64,000 nucleotides of DNA from Comamonas sp. lk (lineage in GTDB: Bacteria; Pseudomonadota; Gammaproteobacteria; Burkholderiales; Burkholderiaceae_C), in the NCBI GenBank assembly GCA_945869165.1, contig CAMBNY010000003.1, positions 1 to 64,000 of the forward strand. Reading direction: 5' to 3'. The position numbers and the translations under genes are program-made. This document shows positions 26,195-35,396 of the stretch, one piece after another (the stretch's first letter is position 1; each line of letters opens with the position of its first letter). The notes beneath the pieces were generated by a model. The model did no database searches and was not told the origin of the DNA. It was given only the letters and a program-made list of their open reading frames with translations.

Positions 26195-26331
26195 CGGGGA
26201 GGGTCTGCATAAGTCCGTCATCGTGAGGAGCGCAGCGACGCGGCGATCTATAAGTGCTTTATTGGTAAGCAAAAATGGATTGCTTCGCTGCGCTCGCAAT
26301 GACGGGTTTGGAGTTATGCAGAGCTTCCCTA
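26195..26331. repeat. MITE-like dispersed repeat, family 1, inverted relative to the 13.7 kb copy
   Basis: 137 bases between two divergent genes. One end is GGGAGGGTCTGCATAAGTCC; the other reads, on the - strand, CTAGGGAAGCTCTGCATAAC. Internal arms CGTCATCGTGAGGAGCGCAG and CTGCGCTCGCAATGACGGG, and the TAAGCAAAAATGGATTGCTT core, match the 13,666 and 30,304 copies. It separates the Rieske promoter from the MFS transporter promoter. Confidence 0.85.
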
Positions 26332-26377
26332 GTGTGCGCACAGGCTTGATATACATTCAGGCCCCAGGAGACCCGTA

Positions 26378-27580
26378 ATGATGCCCGACCGCCCCACCCA
26401 GCCAGAACCCCCCAAGGCCTGGCTCATCGTCTGGGCCAGCTTTGTATGCCTCACGGTCATTTTTGGCGTTTCCTATTCCTTCGCCGCCTTTTTTGAAAAC
26501 TTTTCCCAAGCGTTTTCTGCGCAAAGGGCCGATGTGTCCTTGGTCTTTGGCTTGTGCGGCTTGGTCTATTTTGTGTTGGGCGCGCTGGGCGGCATCTTGG
26601 CAGATCGTTGGGGGCCGCGCGTGGTCTGCATGACGGGCATGGCGCTGATTGCCCTGGGTTTGTACCTCACCAGCTTGGCGCAGTCCTTGGGCCATATCTA
26701 TCTGAGCTTTGGCCTGTTGGTGGGCCTGGGCATTGCCTTTGTCTATACGCCCGCTATCGCCGCCGTACAGCCTTGGTTTACTACGCGGCGGGTATTGGCC
26801 TCGGGCATCGCTGGGTCAGGCGTGGGTGCGGGCACGCTCATTGTGCCGGTCGCGGTCAGCTATCTTTTGGGCCACATTTCCTGGCGTGAAACCCTGCAAG
26901 CCATGGCGCTGGGGGTGCTGCTGCTAGGCTGCGGCGCGGCTTATCTTTTGGAACGGGCGCCTTCGCTGGGCGCGGGCGCTAGCGGCCAGGCCAGCGGGCT
27001 CACGCTTGCGCAAACGCTCAAGACGCCGGTGTTTCGCTGGCTCTATCTTGGTGCCCTGATTAGTGCGCCAGTCATGTTCATTCCCTTTGCCCATATCTCG
27101 GCAGCGGCGCGGGATGCGGGCCTGCCTGATGCGCAGGCGGTAGGGCTAGTGGGTTTGATTGGCATCGGTAGCGTTACCGGCCGCTTTGGCATCGCCTGGG
27201 TGGCCAACCGATGGGGCCGCATCCAAACCCTGTTGCTGATGCAATGCCTTTTGGGCCTGAGCTACTTTGTATGGGCAGGCGCGCAAGAGGCTTGGATGTT
27301 TTCTATTTTTGCCCTGTGCTTTGGTTTGAGCTACGGCAGCATCGTGTCGCTGATGCCCGCTATTTGCATGGAATTGTTTGGCGGCAAAGCCGTATCAGCC
27401 ATCATCGGCACGCTTTACACCGGCGCAGCTTTGGGTAATCTGCTGGGGCCGGTGCTGGCCGGTAAGATTTTTGACCTGACCCATAGCTACACTTTGGTCA
27501 TCTATGTGGCCCTGGGCCTTGCAGCTATCGCAGCGGTCAGTTGCTGGCGCACCCTGAAATATGCTGATCAACAGTACTAG
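26378..27580 (+). CDS. MFS transporter, monocarboxylate/oxalate-formate antiporter-like
   Basis: 400 residues with twelve predicted membrane helices in two six-helix halves. The MFS loop 2-3 motif is visible as GGILADRWGPRVV (~70-82) and its repeat as GRFGIAWVANRWGR (~267-280). The amphipathic cytoplasmic loop between halves is at ~190-215. The pattern (helix 1 FGVSYSFAAFFENFSQAF, PWFTTRRVLASGIAGSG) is that of MCT/OFA-type organic-anion carriers. It is divergent from the Rieske oxygenase, so it could import that enzyme's substrate; this is an inference. The next gene starts 18 bases downstream. Confidence 0.85.
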   Translation: MMPDRPTQPEPPKAWLIVWASFVCLTVIFGVSYSFAAFFENFSQAFSAQRADVSLVFGLCGLVYFVLGALGGILADRWGPRVVCMTGMALIALGLYLTSLAQSLGHIYLSFGLLVGLGIAFVYTPAIAAVQPWFTTRRVLASGIAGSGVGAGTLIVPVAVSYLLGHISWRETLQAMALGVLLLGCGAAYLLERAPSLGAGASGQASGLTLAQTLKTPVFRWLYLGALISAPVMFIPFAHISAAARDAGLPDAQAVGLVGLIGIGSVTGRFGIAWVANRWGRIQTLLLMQCLLGLSYFVWAGAQEAWMFSIFALCFGLSYGSIVSLMPAICMELFGGKAVSAIIGTLYTGAALGNLLGPVLAGKIFDLTHSYTLVIYVALGLAAIAAVSCWRTLKYADQQY

Positions 27581-27598
27581 CAAAACGCGAGCGTCCCG

Positions 27599-28105
27599 AT
27601 GCTGTCCACTTATCGATTTACACCCCTGATTGCTCCCCTGCTGCTAGCCGCGCTGGTTGGTTGCTCGTCGTCACCGCGCCAAGCCGAACAACCCAATCAA
27701 GCCCACACCAATTCCCAAACGCCGTTGTCCAGCCAAAGGCAAGATGTCGTCATGCAGGCCATGGCCCTGCTGGACCGCAACTATGTGTACAGCGGCAAAA
27801 AATTACATACCGGGTTTGACTGCTCGGGCTTGGTGAGCTTTGTGTACAAAGAATCTGCAGGGCTTGAACTGCGTGGCAGCGCCTTAGACATTGCCAATAA
27901 GACCCGGCCCATTGCCGCAGAATCGGCAGCGCCCGGCGACTTGGTTTTCTTCAACACCTTGGGATCGCCCAGCTCGCACGTGGGCATTTACATTGGCTCA
28001 GGCAAATTTATCCATGCCGCCAATGAGCGCACCGGAGTGCGGGTGGACCAACTCAGCGCTGACTATTGGGCCAAGCGACTGGAAGGCTATCGCAGCGCTT
28101 TATAG
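27599..28105 (+). CDS. NlpC/P60-family lipoprotein, peptidoglycan endopeptidase
   Basis: 168 residues. A lipoprotein signal ends in LVGC (Cys ~22), followed by a Gln/Asn/Ser-rich linker (~23-48). The NlpC/P60 domain (~52-168) has catalytic Cys in FDCSGLVSF, His in SSHVGIYIG and third-position His in FIHAAN. It cleaves peptide stems of peptidoglycan from the outer-membrane inner leaflet. It belongs to the Spr/MepS-like group. It starts 18 bases after the MFS gene, perhaps by read-through only. Confidence 0.88.
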   Translation: MLSTYRFTPLIAPLLLAALVGCSSSPRQAEQPNQAHTNSQTPLSSQRQDVVMQAMALLDRNYVYSGKKLHTGFDCSGLVSFVYKESAGLELRGSALDIANKTRPIAAESAAPGDLVFFNTLGSPSSHVGIYIGSGKFIHAANERTGVRVDQLSADYWAKRLEGYRSAL

Positions 28106-28216
28106 TCTTCAACAGGAAACTTGAGACCGTGTTGGTGAGGCCCTTTGGCAATTTCGTGACTATCTCTATTTGCGCCTTCGTCCTACTAGCTAATTAAGGA
28201 GCGTCAAGAGAACCAA

Positions 28217-29989
28217 CTACACCGGGCATAGACGCGATATTTCCTCACGTAGCGAATCGATCGAAATTGGTTTTGGCAGATAGGCGTCCGCGCCGGCTTT
28301 GATTATCAATTCGCGGTCGCCGCGCATGGCGTGGGCACTGAGGACCAACACGGGCGTTGGTGCATTACCGGCATGTAGCTGGCGTAGGCGGATCTGTTGC
28401 AAAGCAGTAATTCCGTCCATCACCGGCATCATTACGTCCAGCAAAATAAGGTCAAAGTTCTCATTTTCCAATGCATCGAGCGCTTGTTGTCCATCACCCA
28501 CGATGCGCACAGTGTGGCCCAAGCGCCCCAGCATCAAGGAGACAACTTTTTGATTCACAGGATGGTCTTCGGCGAGCAGCATGCGCAGGCCATGCGGCAA
28601 CGGCGCTGCCTGCTTGATGCTGCTAGTGGCCTCAGTGGCCGCTGGCGCCAGCGTACAGAGGATTTCGGCGCAGAACTCAGCGCCTCCCTCGGCAAGGTTG
28701 CGCGCCTGTATATCACCGCCCAAGCGTTGGGCTAGTTTGCGGCTGATCGCCAGGCCCAATCCACTACCGCCGTGCTGTCGGGTGGACGAATTGTCACCTT
28801 GGACAAACGGAGAAAACAAAGATTCGAGTTTTCCCGCATCAATGCCAATACCGGTATCACGCACAAACAGATGCAAGCAGATGCGTGAGTCCGGCAAAGT
28901 TTGGGTACTAACGGTGATGTCCACGCCCCCCTGGTCGGTAAACTTGATCGCATTGCCAGCAAGGTTGAGCAATATTTGCCGAAGCATTACTGCGTCGGTA
29001 AGAATTTGTTCAGGCGCTTGGGTATCAAAATGAGCCTTGAGATACAAGCCTTTCTCTTTTGCCAGCGGCATCAGCGCCCCCAAGGTGTTTTCCACCAAAG
29101 TGCGAAGCGATGTGGTTTCGCTGGCGACTTCCATGGCGCCAGCTTCGATTCGGGCAAGATCGAGGATATTGTCGATCAGCGCTAGCAAATGCTCGCCCGA
29201 TTGTTTGGCTAATTCCAAATACTCCCGCCGCTCGGCAGCACTGGTGTCACGCTCCATGAGTTGCAACAATCCCAGGACGCCGTTCATTGGTGTGCGGATT
29301 TCATGGCTCATATTGGCCAGGATTTCGCTCTTTAGGCGGTTGGCGGCGTCAGCCTGTTCCTTAGCCTGGACCAACTCGATTTCGTTTTCTTGCAAACGCT
29401 TAATGGCAAAGAACTGCTCCACTCCGTCTCGGCGCAGCCACACGGAGAGGTAGCCCATCATGCCAACAAAGGGCAGGAAATAGGCAACATGCAACGCGAA
29501 TTTGAACCAAAAAGCATTCGTATCAAAGACGTAGATCGGGACGCCTATGGTTTGGGCATAACCAGCCACCAGGTGCTGGAGATAGATAAAACTCGTGGCC
29601 GCGAAAATAGTACGCCAGTCGCGATAGTAAAGAAGTACGCCGATGAGTCCGAAGGCTGCAAAATGCCCTTCAATGGCTCCGCCACTTTGGTGAATGATTA
29701 AGCTTGTATAAGCCATGAATGCGCAGGCCATCACAATACGCGTGATGAGTTCGCCGCCGTGATTGCGTATCATGTAATAGGTCATTGCCAGCGTGGGCAG
29801 GGCGACTGCTGAGGCAGCGAGCCACGTTCCCCGCGCCGGTGCAATAGCAAAACAAACCACGGTCAGGAAGACATTCATAAGGACCATGAGTCGGTCCGCC
29901 CGCACTTGGTAGGGGCGCAAAATACTATTGAACGCACCTTCGCCACTGAAGGCGTCCCTGATTTTCAACGTAGCGTTTAGCACAACCAT
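28217..29989 (-). CDS. hybrid sensor histidine kinase/response regulator
   Basis: 590 residues from the ATG at 29989. Residues ~30-190 are an integral-membrane sensor of about six helices, with HxxxF and YRDWR motifs ([32 protein letters not shown]). A short coiled coil follows, then HisKA with phospho-His ~229 ([16 protein letters not shown]). The ATPase domain shows [20 protein letters not shown] and [11 protein letters not shown]-terminal receiver (~465-590) has its phospho-Asp in [12 protein letters not shown] and Lys in LPKPIS. There is no Hpt domain or DNA-binding output, so the signal must pass to an unlinked partner. The start overlaps a 46-codon membrane ORF (29977-30117). Confidence 0.87.
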   Translation of the reverse strand: MVVLNATLKIRDAFSGEGAFNSILRPYQVRADRLMVLMNVFLTVVCFAIAPARGTWLAASAVALPTLAMTYYMIRNHGGELITRIVMACAFMAYTSLIIHQSGGAIEGHFAAFGLIGVLLYYRDWRTIFAATSFIYLQHLVAGYAQTIGVPIYVFDTNAFWFKFALHVAYFLPFVGMMGYLSVWLRRDGVEQFFAIKRLQENEIELVQAKEQADAANRLKSEILANMSHEIRTPMNGVLGLLQLMERDTSAAERREYLELAKQSGEHLLALIDNILDLARIEAGAMEVASETTSLRTLVENTLGALMPLAKEKGLYLKAHFDTQAPEQILTDAVMLRQILLNLAGNAIKFTDQGGVDITVSTQTLPDSRICLHLFVRDTGIGIDAGKLESLFSPFVQGDNSSTRQHGGSGLGLAISRKLAQRLGGDIQARNLAEGGAEFCAEILCTLAPAATEATSSIKQAAPLPHGLRMLLAEDHPVNQKVVSLMLGRLGHTVRIVGDGQQALDALENENFDLILLDVMMPVMDGITALQQIRLRQLHAGNAPTPVLVLSAHAMRGDRELIIKAGADAYLPKPISIDSLREEISRLCPV

Positions 29990-30117
29990 CCGATCATCGC
30001 TTCTTGATAACTGAGTCCGGCAATGACCGCGACCACATAGACCATCCATATCACCACAAGGGTCCGAGCGGGCGCAGGGCTTGGAATTTCAGGAATGTGG
30101 GGATTAGCGTGTGGCAT
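29977..30117 (-). CDS. small single-span membrane protein overlapping the hybrid kinase start
   Basis: 46 codons on the - strand, ending TAA 12 bases inside the kinase gene. The protein has a Pro/His-rich N-terminus ([17 protein letters not shown]), one hydrophobic helix ([19 protein letters not shown], ~19-37) and a short tail ending GWLC. The overlap with the kinase ATG at 29989 is the geometry of translational coupling. The kinase has only a weak ribosome-binding site of its own, which supports this. No homologue is recognised. It may be a kinase accessory subunit or only a leader peptide. Confidence 0.5.
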   Translation of the reverse strand: MPHANPHIPEIPSPAPARTLVVIWMVYVVAVIAGLSYQEAMIGWLC

Positions 30118-30303
30118 CGGGAATTCTTTATGAACTGAATTGCAATTTACATTTATTGTAAATAAATTATTTCTAATAATTATATTTAAAAAGATCGCGC
30201 TTGAATGGCCTTGATTGAAGATTTAGCGGTCGCTGGCCTTTTTGGTGGGCCGCACGGATGTGACCCTCCGGTAAGCGCCCCTGACCGCATAGGCTTAGAA
30301 AGG

Positions 30304-30539
30304 CTAGGGAACCTCTGCATAAGTCTAAACCCATCATTGCGAGCGAAGCCATCTAAGGCAGAGTCGTCATTGCGAGAGAAGCCACCTAAGGCAGACTCGT
30401 CATTGCGAGAGAAGCCATCTAAGGCAGACTCGTCATTGCGAGCGCAGCGAAGCAATCCATTTTTACTTGCCAATCAACCCCTTATGGATTACCGCGTCGC
30501 TATGCCCCTAGCGATGACGACTTCGGCAGACCTTCCCTA
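30304..30539. repeat. MITE-like dispersed repeat, family 1, enlarged copy
   Basis: The ends CTAGGGAACCTCTGCATAAG and, from the other side, TTAGGGAAGGTCTGCCGAAG bracket 236 bases. The usual core (GCGAGCGCAGCGAAGCAATC ... TTTTTACTTGCC) is present but preceded by a tandem expansion (30334-30432). It occupies most of the 504-base gap between the kinase/small ORF promoter and the restriction-modification gene. The remaining ~180 bases (30118-30303) show only an AT-rich patch at 30130-30190, likely the kinase promoter. Confidence 0.85.
30334..30432. repeat. three tandem 33-bp units inside the dispersed repeat
   Basis: Units start at 30334, 30367 and 30400, each reading TCATTGCGAG(A/C)GAAGCC then A(T/C)CTAAGGCAGA(G/C)TCG. 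The fourth (30433) reverts to the normal core. Units 2 and 3 differ by one base. There is no unique spacer between units, so this is not a CRISPR. Confidence 0.9.
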
Positions 30540-30621
30540 AAAATGCTAATTTCATAAAAATCCCAATTATCAAAATCAATACCATTTCAGTTACTATCCA
30601 AGCTCTATTTGTGAGCACTCC

Positions 30622-33447
30622 ATGGGTCTTAACTGGAACGAAATCAAATCCAGGGCATTGCAATTCAGCAAGACCTGGGACGACGCCTGCAACGAAAACA
30701 GCCAGGCCAAGCCCTTTTGGATTGATTTCTTTGAAATCTTTGGCATCACCGACAAACGCGTCGCCACCTTCGAGCTGAACGTCAAAAAGCTGGGCGGCGC
30801 ACAAGGCTTTGTGGATTTGTTCTGGCCGTGCATGCTGTTGGTAGAGCACAAGTCACTCGGCAAAAACCTGGACGACGCGGTGGACCAAGCCGTGGGCTAC
30901 CTGCACCATCTGCCCGAGCGCGACCTGCCCCAGCTGGTGGTGGTCTGCGACTTTGCCCACTTTCGGGTGCACCGCCTGGCCACGGGCGAGACGGTGGCGT
31001 TTGAGCTCAAGCACCTGCACAAACACATCAAGTTGTTTGGCCTGCTGGCGGGCTACAAGGTGCAAGACATTCGGGCCGAAGACCCGGTCAACATCAAAGC
31101 GGCCGAGCGCATGGGCCGTTTGCACGACGCCCTGAAAGCCAGCGGCTACGAAGGCCACGCGCTGGAAGTGCTGCTGGTGCGCCTGCTGTTTTGTTTGTTT
31201 GCCGACGACACCGGCATCTTTCAGCCGGCGCAATCGTTCCGTGACTTTGTGGAAGAACGGACCGCGCCCGATGGCTCGGACCTGGGGCCGCGCCTGGGCC
31301 AACTGTTTCAGGTGCTGAACACGCCAGAGCGCCAACGCAATAAAAACATAGACGAGCAACTGGGCCAGTTTGCGTACATCAACGGCAAGTTGTTTGAAGA
31401 AACCTTGCCCATGGCCGACTTCAGCACCGCCATGCGCGAAGCCCTGCTGGATGCGTGTGCCTTGGACTGGTCGTCCATCAGCCCGGCGATTTTTGGCAGC
31501 TTGTTTCAAAGCATCATGGACGACAAAGCCCGCCGCAACCTGGGCGCGCACTACACGTCTGAAGCCAATATCCTGAAGCTGATCAAGCCGCTGTTTTTAG
31601 ACGAACTGCACGCCGAGTTTGAACGCGTGAAAGGCAACCGCAACAAGCTGTTTGAGTTTCACAAAAAGCTGCGGCAACTGACCTTCTTGGACCCGGCCTG
31701 CGGCTGCGGCAATTTCTTGGTGATCAGCTACCGCGAACTGCGCGAGCTGGAGCTGAAGGTGCTGCGTGCCAGCCATGAATTGGGTGCCCACAGAGGCCAG
31801 CTGGCGGTGGACGTGCATGGTTTGATTGGCGTGAACGTGGACCAGTTTTTTGGGATGGAGATTGAAGAGTTCCCCGCGCAAATTGCCCAAGTGGCCCTGT
31901 GGCTGGTGGACCACCAAATGAACCTGCACGTGAGCGTGGAGTTTGGTTTGTACTTTGCGCGTATTCCGCTGACCAGCACACCGCAAATACGCCACGCCAA
32001 CGCGCTGCGGCTGGACTGGAACGAGGTGTTGCCAGCGGAGCGGTGTAGTTATGTGTTGGGGAATCCGCCGTTTGTGGGTGCCAAGTTCATGGACGATGCG
32101 CAACGCGAAGACACACGCCTTGTATTTGCAGGCATAGACAACTCGGGGCTGTTGGACTTTGTGGCTGCGTGGTACGTGAAGGCCACTCGCTACAAAGGGC
32201 AAGTTACCCTGCTTCATACCGGGCTTGAACCGGCATCCATGCCCCGATGCGCCTTTGTGTCCACCAACAGCATCACCCAAGGGGAGCAAGTTGGCGTGCT
32301 GTGGGGTTGGATGCTGAGCCAAGGCATTCGCATACAGTTTGCGCACCGCACATTCAGCTGGAGCAATGAGGCCAAGGGCAAAGCCGCCGTGCATTGCGTG
32401 ATCGTGGGCTTTGGCTTGCAGGATCACGCCGATAAAACGATCTATGAATACGAGGACATCAAAGGCCAACCGCACGCCGTGCCTGCAAAGAACATCAATC
32501 CGTATTTGGTGGACGCGCCCGATGTGGTGCTGCCAAGGAGAAGCACACCTATTTGTGATGTGCCGGTGATGCAGTCAGGCAATAAGCCGATTGACGATGG
32601 CAATTACCTCTTTACCACCGAGGAGCGCGACGCCTTCATCGCCGCAGAGCCGGGCAGTGCTAGGTGGTTTCGACGCTGGCTGGGCGGTGAGGAGTTCATC
32701 AACAACATCGAACGTTGGTGCCTGTGGCTGGGTGACTGTCAACCTGCCGAAATGCGGGCTATGCCAAATGTCATGAAGCGTGTGCAGGCTGTAAAGAATT
32801 TTCGCAGCAGCAGCAAAAGCCTACCCACGCAAAAACTGGCTGCAACCCCCACCCGCTTTCACACCGAATTTATCCCTCAAAGCCACTTTTTGGCCATGCC
32901 GCAGGTTTCATCTGAACGACGAAACACCATCCCCATTGCGTTTCTGCAAGTCGATACCTTGTGCGGTGATAAGTTGCGCGTGATCGAAAAAACTTCGCTC
33001 TACCACTTTGGCGTGCTAAACAGTTGGATGCACATGGCCTGGACCCGCCAAGTTTCTGGTCGGCTAAAAAGCGACTTTCAGTATTCGGCGCTCATCGTCT
33101 ACAACAACTTCCCTTGGCCCGGCTTCGCTGGCGAGCCGCTCAGCGACAAACACCGCAACGCCATCGAACAAGCCGCGCAGTGCGTGCTCGATGCCCGCGC
33201 CCAATTTGCCAGCTCGTCACTGGCCGACCTCTACGACCCACTGACCATGCCCCCCGCCTTGCTCAAGGCCCACCAAAAACTAGACACCGCCGTAGACGCT
33301 GCCTACCAACCCAGCGGCGGCAAAAAGACCTACGCCTCCGACGCCGAACGCGTGGCGTTTTTGTTTGAGTTGTATCAGCGGATTACCAGCTTGCTGCCTG
33401 CGGCAGCAACAAAGAAAACACGCAAAACCAAATCTGGAGACAGTTGA
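30622..33447 (+). CDS. MmeI-like type IIL fused restriction endonuclease/DNA methyltransferase
   Basis: 941 residues. The N-terminal nuclease has D-x9-E-x-K exactly as in MmeI (D of VDLFWP, then VEHKS; ~65-80). A helical connector follows (~150-330). The gamma-type adenine methyltransferase has motif I in LDPACGCGNFLV (~355) and motif IV NPPF (~480). The C-terminal ~400 residues form the target-recognition region, with the terminal PALLKAHQKLDTAVDAAY helix common in the family. One polypeptide both methylates one strand and cuts ~20 bases away, so no separate endonuclease is needed. The upstream ribosome-binding site is weak. The gene opens the accessory island, directly after the enlarged repeat. 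Confidence 0.88.
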   Translation: MGLNWNEIKSRALQFSKTWDDACNENSQAKPFWIDFFEIFGITDKRVATFELNVKKLGGAQGFVDLFWPCMLLVEHKSLGKNLDDAVDQAVGYLHHLPERDLPQLVVVCDFAHFRVHRLATGETVAFELKHLHKHIKLFGLLAGYKVQDIRAEDPVNIKAAERMGRLHDALKASGYEGHALEVLLVRLLFCLFADDTGIFQPAQSFRDFVEERTAPDGSDLGPRLGQLFQVLNTPERQRNKNIDEQLGQFAYINGKLFEETLPMADFSTAMREALLDACALDWSSISPAIFGSLFQSIMDDKARRNLGAHYTSEANILKLIKPLFLDELHAEFERVKGNRNKLFEFHKKLRQLTFLDPACGCGNFLVISYRELRELELKVLRASHELGAHRGQLAVDVHGLIGVNVDQFFGMEIEEFPAQIAQVALWLVDHQMNLHVSVEFGLYFARIPLTSTPQIRHANALRLDWNEVLPAERCSYVLGNPPFVGAKFMDDAQREDTRLVFAGIDNSGLLDFVAAWYVKATRYKGQVTLLHTGLEPASMPRCAFVSTNSITQGEQVGVLWGWMLSQGIRIQFAHRTFSWSNEAKGKAAVHCVIVGFGLQDHADKTIYEYEDIKGQPHAVPAKNINPYLVDAPDVVLPRRSTPICDVPVMQSGNKPIDDGNYLFTTEERDAFIAAEPGSARWFRRWLGGEEFINNIERWCLWLGDCQPAEMRAMPNVMKRVQAVKNFRSSSKSLPTQKLAATPTRFHTEFIPQSHFLAMPQVSSERRNTIPIAFLQVDTLCGDKLRVIEKTSLYHFGVLNSWMHMAWTRQVSGRLKSDFQYSALIVYNNFPWPGFAGEPLSDKHRNAIEQAAQCVLDARAQFASSSLADLYDPLTMPPALLKAHQKLDTAVDAAYQPSGGKKTYASDAERVAFLFELYQRITSLLPAAATKKTRKTKSGDS

Positions 33448-33548
33448 TAAATGTTGGCGCACATCCGAAGAAGACATTTATTCAATGACTTGGATAAACA
33501 CTTTATTTCTTGAAATAAACATTTTCAAATCAATCAAAAGGAGTTTCA

Positions 33549-34412
33549 ATGGGAAAAGAAAGAACGCTACATGTGAGTGGCTTGAACATTCGAGTGCATA
33601 CCAAGCATGCTGCCGATGAGTATGCGGCACTCTGGAAAGCTCTCCACAGACTTCGTCTTCCCACAACTCGTGGGGTCAACGCGATCATGATTGGCAGTGT
33701 TTCTTCACTGAACGAAGCGCCTGATTCACCTTTGATAGGGTCCCTTTACCGCTTCACCAACATTAATCCCGATGATCCATGGTTTGATATTGACGAACAC
33801 AAAGAGGCCGATGCCAACGATATTGCAGAAGTAAGAATTCCAAATAAGCTGAAGCCGAACCTTAAGGAGTATCCGTACCTCTTTGACATCAAGAAACACA
33901 AGTTGTTGTTCAAGTCAGGCGGACATGAAGGAGGTATCTCTCCATTACTCGTTCAAAAAATGCTCCAAAACCTTAGCGAGCGACCAATAATCGCTCGTAG
34001 GTTTGGCGATGTCGACCTTACTGTTATGACAGAGCAGGGAGTCTTGGAACGTTTGCTAATGTGGCCTGAGATACGTCAGATTGAACTCGTTCTTGAGCGC
34101 CCCAATCCCACCGATTTTGATGATGACCAAAGTTTTTATGACCGCCTCAAGCGACGAAGTCTGAAGAAAGAAGTAATTACATTCGTGAAGGCGAATGAAG
34201 AGAAAACCATCAGGCCTGACCCTGAGATGCTGAAGATGTTCAGGATTGCCGTAAATAATGGCAAGTACACCCAAAAGGGTATGAATGCAGAAGGAGTTAT
34301 TGAGTCTGCCGCCTCAACGAAGTACCCGCTTAAAGAGCCCACCAGTTACGACCCCGACGTTATAACCGAGCGGGATGCCTTCATTGAAGTAGCTCGCCGA
34401 TTGGCCGCTTGA
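33549..34412 (+). CDS. DUF4747-like protein, possible defence component
   Basis: 287 residues, soluble, no signal or membrane segment. The layout matches DUF4747: an N-terminal beta-rich half with WFDIDEHK and the PNLKEYPYLFD/KHKLLF pair (~95-120), a central RRFGDVDLTVMTEQ segment, the LVLERPNPTD motif (~180) and a C-terminal NGKYTQKGMNAEG stretch. No enzymatic motif is seen. AAGGAG lies seven bases before the ATG. Base composition is clearly AT-richer than the flanking genes. The membrane-protein gene follows after three bases, so the two form one transcription unit. Family function is unknown to me; the position right after a restriction-modification gene suggests defence. Confidence 0.7.
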   Translation: MGKERTLHVSGLNIRVHTKHAADEYAALWKALHRLRLPTTRGVNAIMIGSVSSLNEAPDSPLIGSLYRFTNINPDDPWFDIDEHKEADANDIAEVRIPNKLKPNLKEYPYLFDIKKHKLLFKSGGHEGGISPLLVQKMLQNLSERPIIARRFGDVDLTVMTEQGVLERLLMWPEIRQIELVLERPNPTDFDDDQSFYDRLKRRSLKKEVITFVKANEEKTIRPDPEMLKMFRIAVNNGKYTQKGMNAEGVIESAASTKYPLKEPTSYDPDVITERDAFIEVARRLAA

Positions 34413-34415
34413 GCA

Positions 34416-34988
34416 ATGTCTAACAGTCACACAGCCAAAACCGATTTAGAGATTGCGAAGCTGGCTTTGAAAAACATGGGCGGCACCGGAGCAATTTTGA
34501 AGTCTTTTGACTTTCGTATTGCTCTTGCCGTTAGCTTTTTATGCTGGCCGGCTTGGCTTGCTCCTGATTGGTGGGCAAAAGCCATTTCTGTGCTGCCAAG
34601 CTTGCTGGGGTTCACTTTGGGTGGATTCGCAATTTTTCTGGGCTTCGGTAGTGACCAGTTCAAAGAGCTCATTGCAAGAAAAGACGAAGCCAAGTCGGAG
34701 TATCTGAGCGTTAGCTCAACTTTCCTTTTCATCGTCTCTGTCCAAGTTATTGGTTTGCTTTACGCCATCATCTGTGAGTCTCTTTGGGTTCCCACGCCCA
34801 TTTGGCTTAAACACATCAGTCCTATCCTCCCCTACCTTAACTACATAGCCTGGTTTGTTGGCTACTTGCTGTACGTGCTGGGCATCGTGCTGAGCTTAAG
34901 GGCAGCAATACGAATTTTCAGGGTTAGCCGTTGGTACAACAGCTTCCTTGTCGCCAACTCCGAAAAACACGATGACACCCAGAATTAG
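34416..34988 (+). CDS. four-helix membrane protein paired with the DUF4747-like gene
   Basis: 190 residues. Predicted membrane segments lie at about 34-50, 57-77, 100-121 and 141-163. A charged cytoplasmic loop after helix 2 (SDQFKELIARKDEAKSEY) and the glycine-rich LLGFTLGGFAIFLGFGSD in helix 2 are the most distinctive elements. No known channel, kinase or nuclease domain is seen. It starts three bases after the DUF4747-like stop and shares its low-GC composition. The size and topology resemble membrane effectors of abortive-infection systems; that is analogy, not homology. Confidence 0.65.
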   Translation: MSNSHTAKTDLEIAKLALKNMGGTGAILKSFDFRIALAVSFLCWPAWLAPDWWAKAISVLPSLLGFTLGGFAIFLGFGSDQFKELIARKDEAKSEYLSVSSTFLFIVSVQVIGLLYAIICESLWVPTPIWLKHISPILPYLNYIAWFVGYLLYVLGIVLSLRAAIRIFRVSRWYNSFLVANSEKHDDTQN

Positions 34989-35098
34989 TCCAAAACCATG
35001 TGTGTCGATACCAAACTTGAAATTTGGGTGACAAGATGGCATGAGTACCCCGAAACTGCGGCCAAAGCTACCAGACTGGGCATCAATCGATCAGGATG

Positions 35099-35328
35099 TC
35101 ACCGGCCTTGGCTGATGCGAAAACCTGACGCAGCCGTCAAAGGCACCATGCGCACCACGGCACGCGCTCCCACGGCATTGGCAAAACGTTGGACGGTTCG
35201 CATGGATGGCGTGCCCCTGCCACTTTCGATGCGTGCCACCACGCTTTGGGTCGTGCCCATGAGTGCGGCCACATCGCCTTGCGTCAGGCCCGCTCTCATA
35301 CGTGCTGCAATCAGTTCACGGGCCAGCT
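35099..35328 (-). pseudogene. XRE-type antitoxin gene remnant, copy A
   Basis: The - strand encodes most of a helix-turn-helix antitoxin: LARELIAARMRAGLTQ, GTTQSVVARIESGRGTPS, then RFANAVGARAVVRMVPLTA. The frame lacks the normal N-terminal start (a stop lies just upstream of LARELIAAR) and its toxin partner. The same sequence recurs at 37,244 and, largely deleted, at 38,502. It fills most of the 408-base gap 34,989-35,396; the preceding ~110 bases show nothing recognisable. Confidence 0.72.
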
Positions 35329-35361
35329 ACTAGTCAAGTCTGTTTATCGCTCAAATTAGAA

Positions 35362-35390
35362 TTGACTCGATATGTCTTTAAGTCCATAAT
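35362..35390 (+). promoter_or_regulatory. sigma-70-type promoter of higBA giving a leaderless transcript
   Basis: TTGACT (35362-35367), a 17-base spacer and CATAAT (35385-35390). The predicted start falls at the ATG of the toxin gene (35397), leaving no room for a ribosome-binding site, and none is seen. Leaderless initiation would keep toxin translation low relative to the downstream antitoxin. Confidence 0.6.
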
Positions 35391-35396
35391 TTAGCA

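Noticed and set aside
30334-30450. Short regularly spaced repeats resembling a CRISPR array
   Set aside because: Units are contiguous 33-mers with no unique spacers, and no cas gene is nearby.
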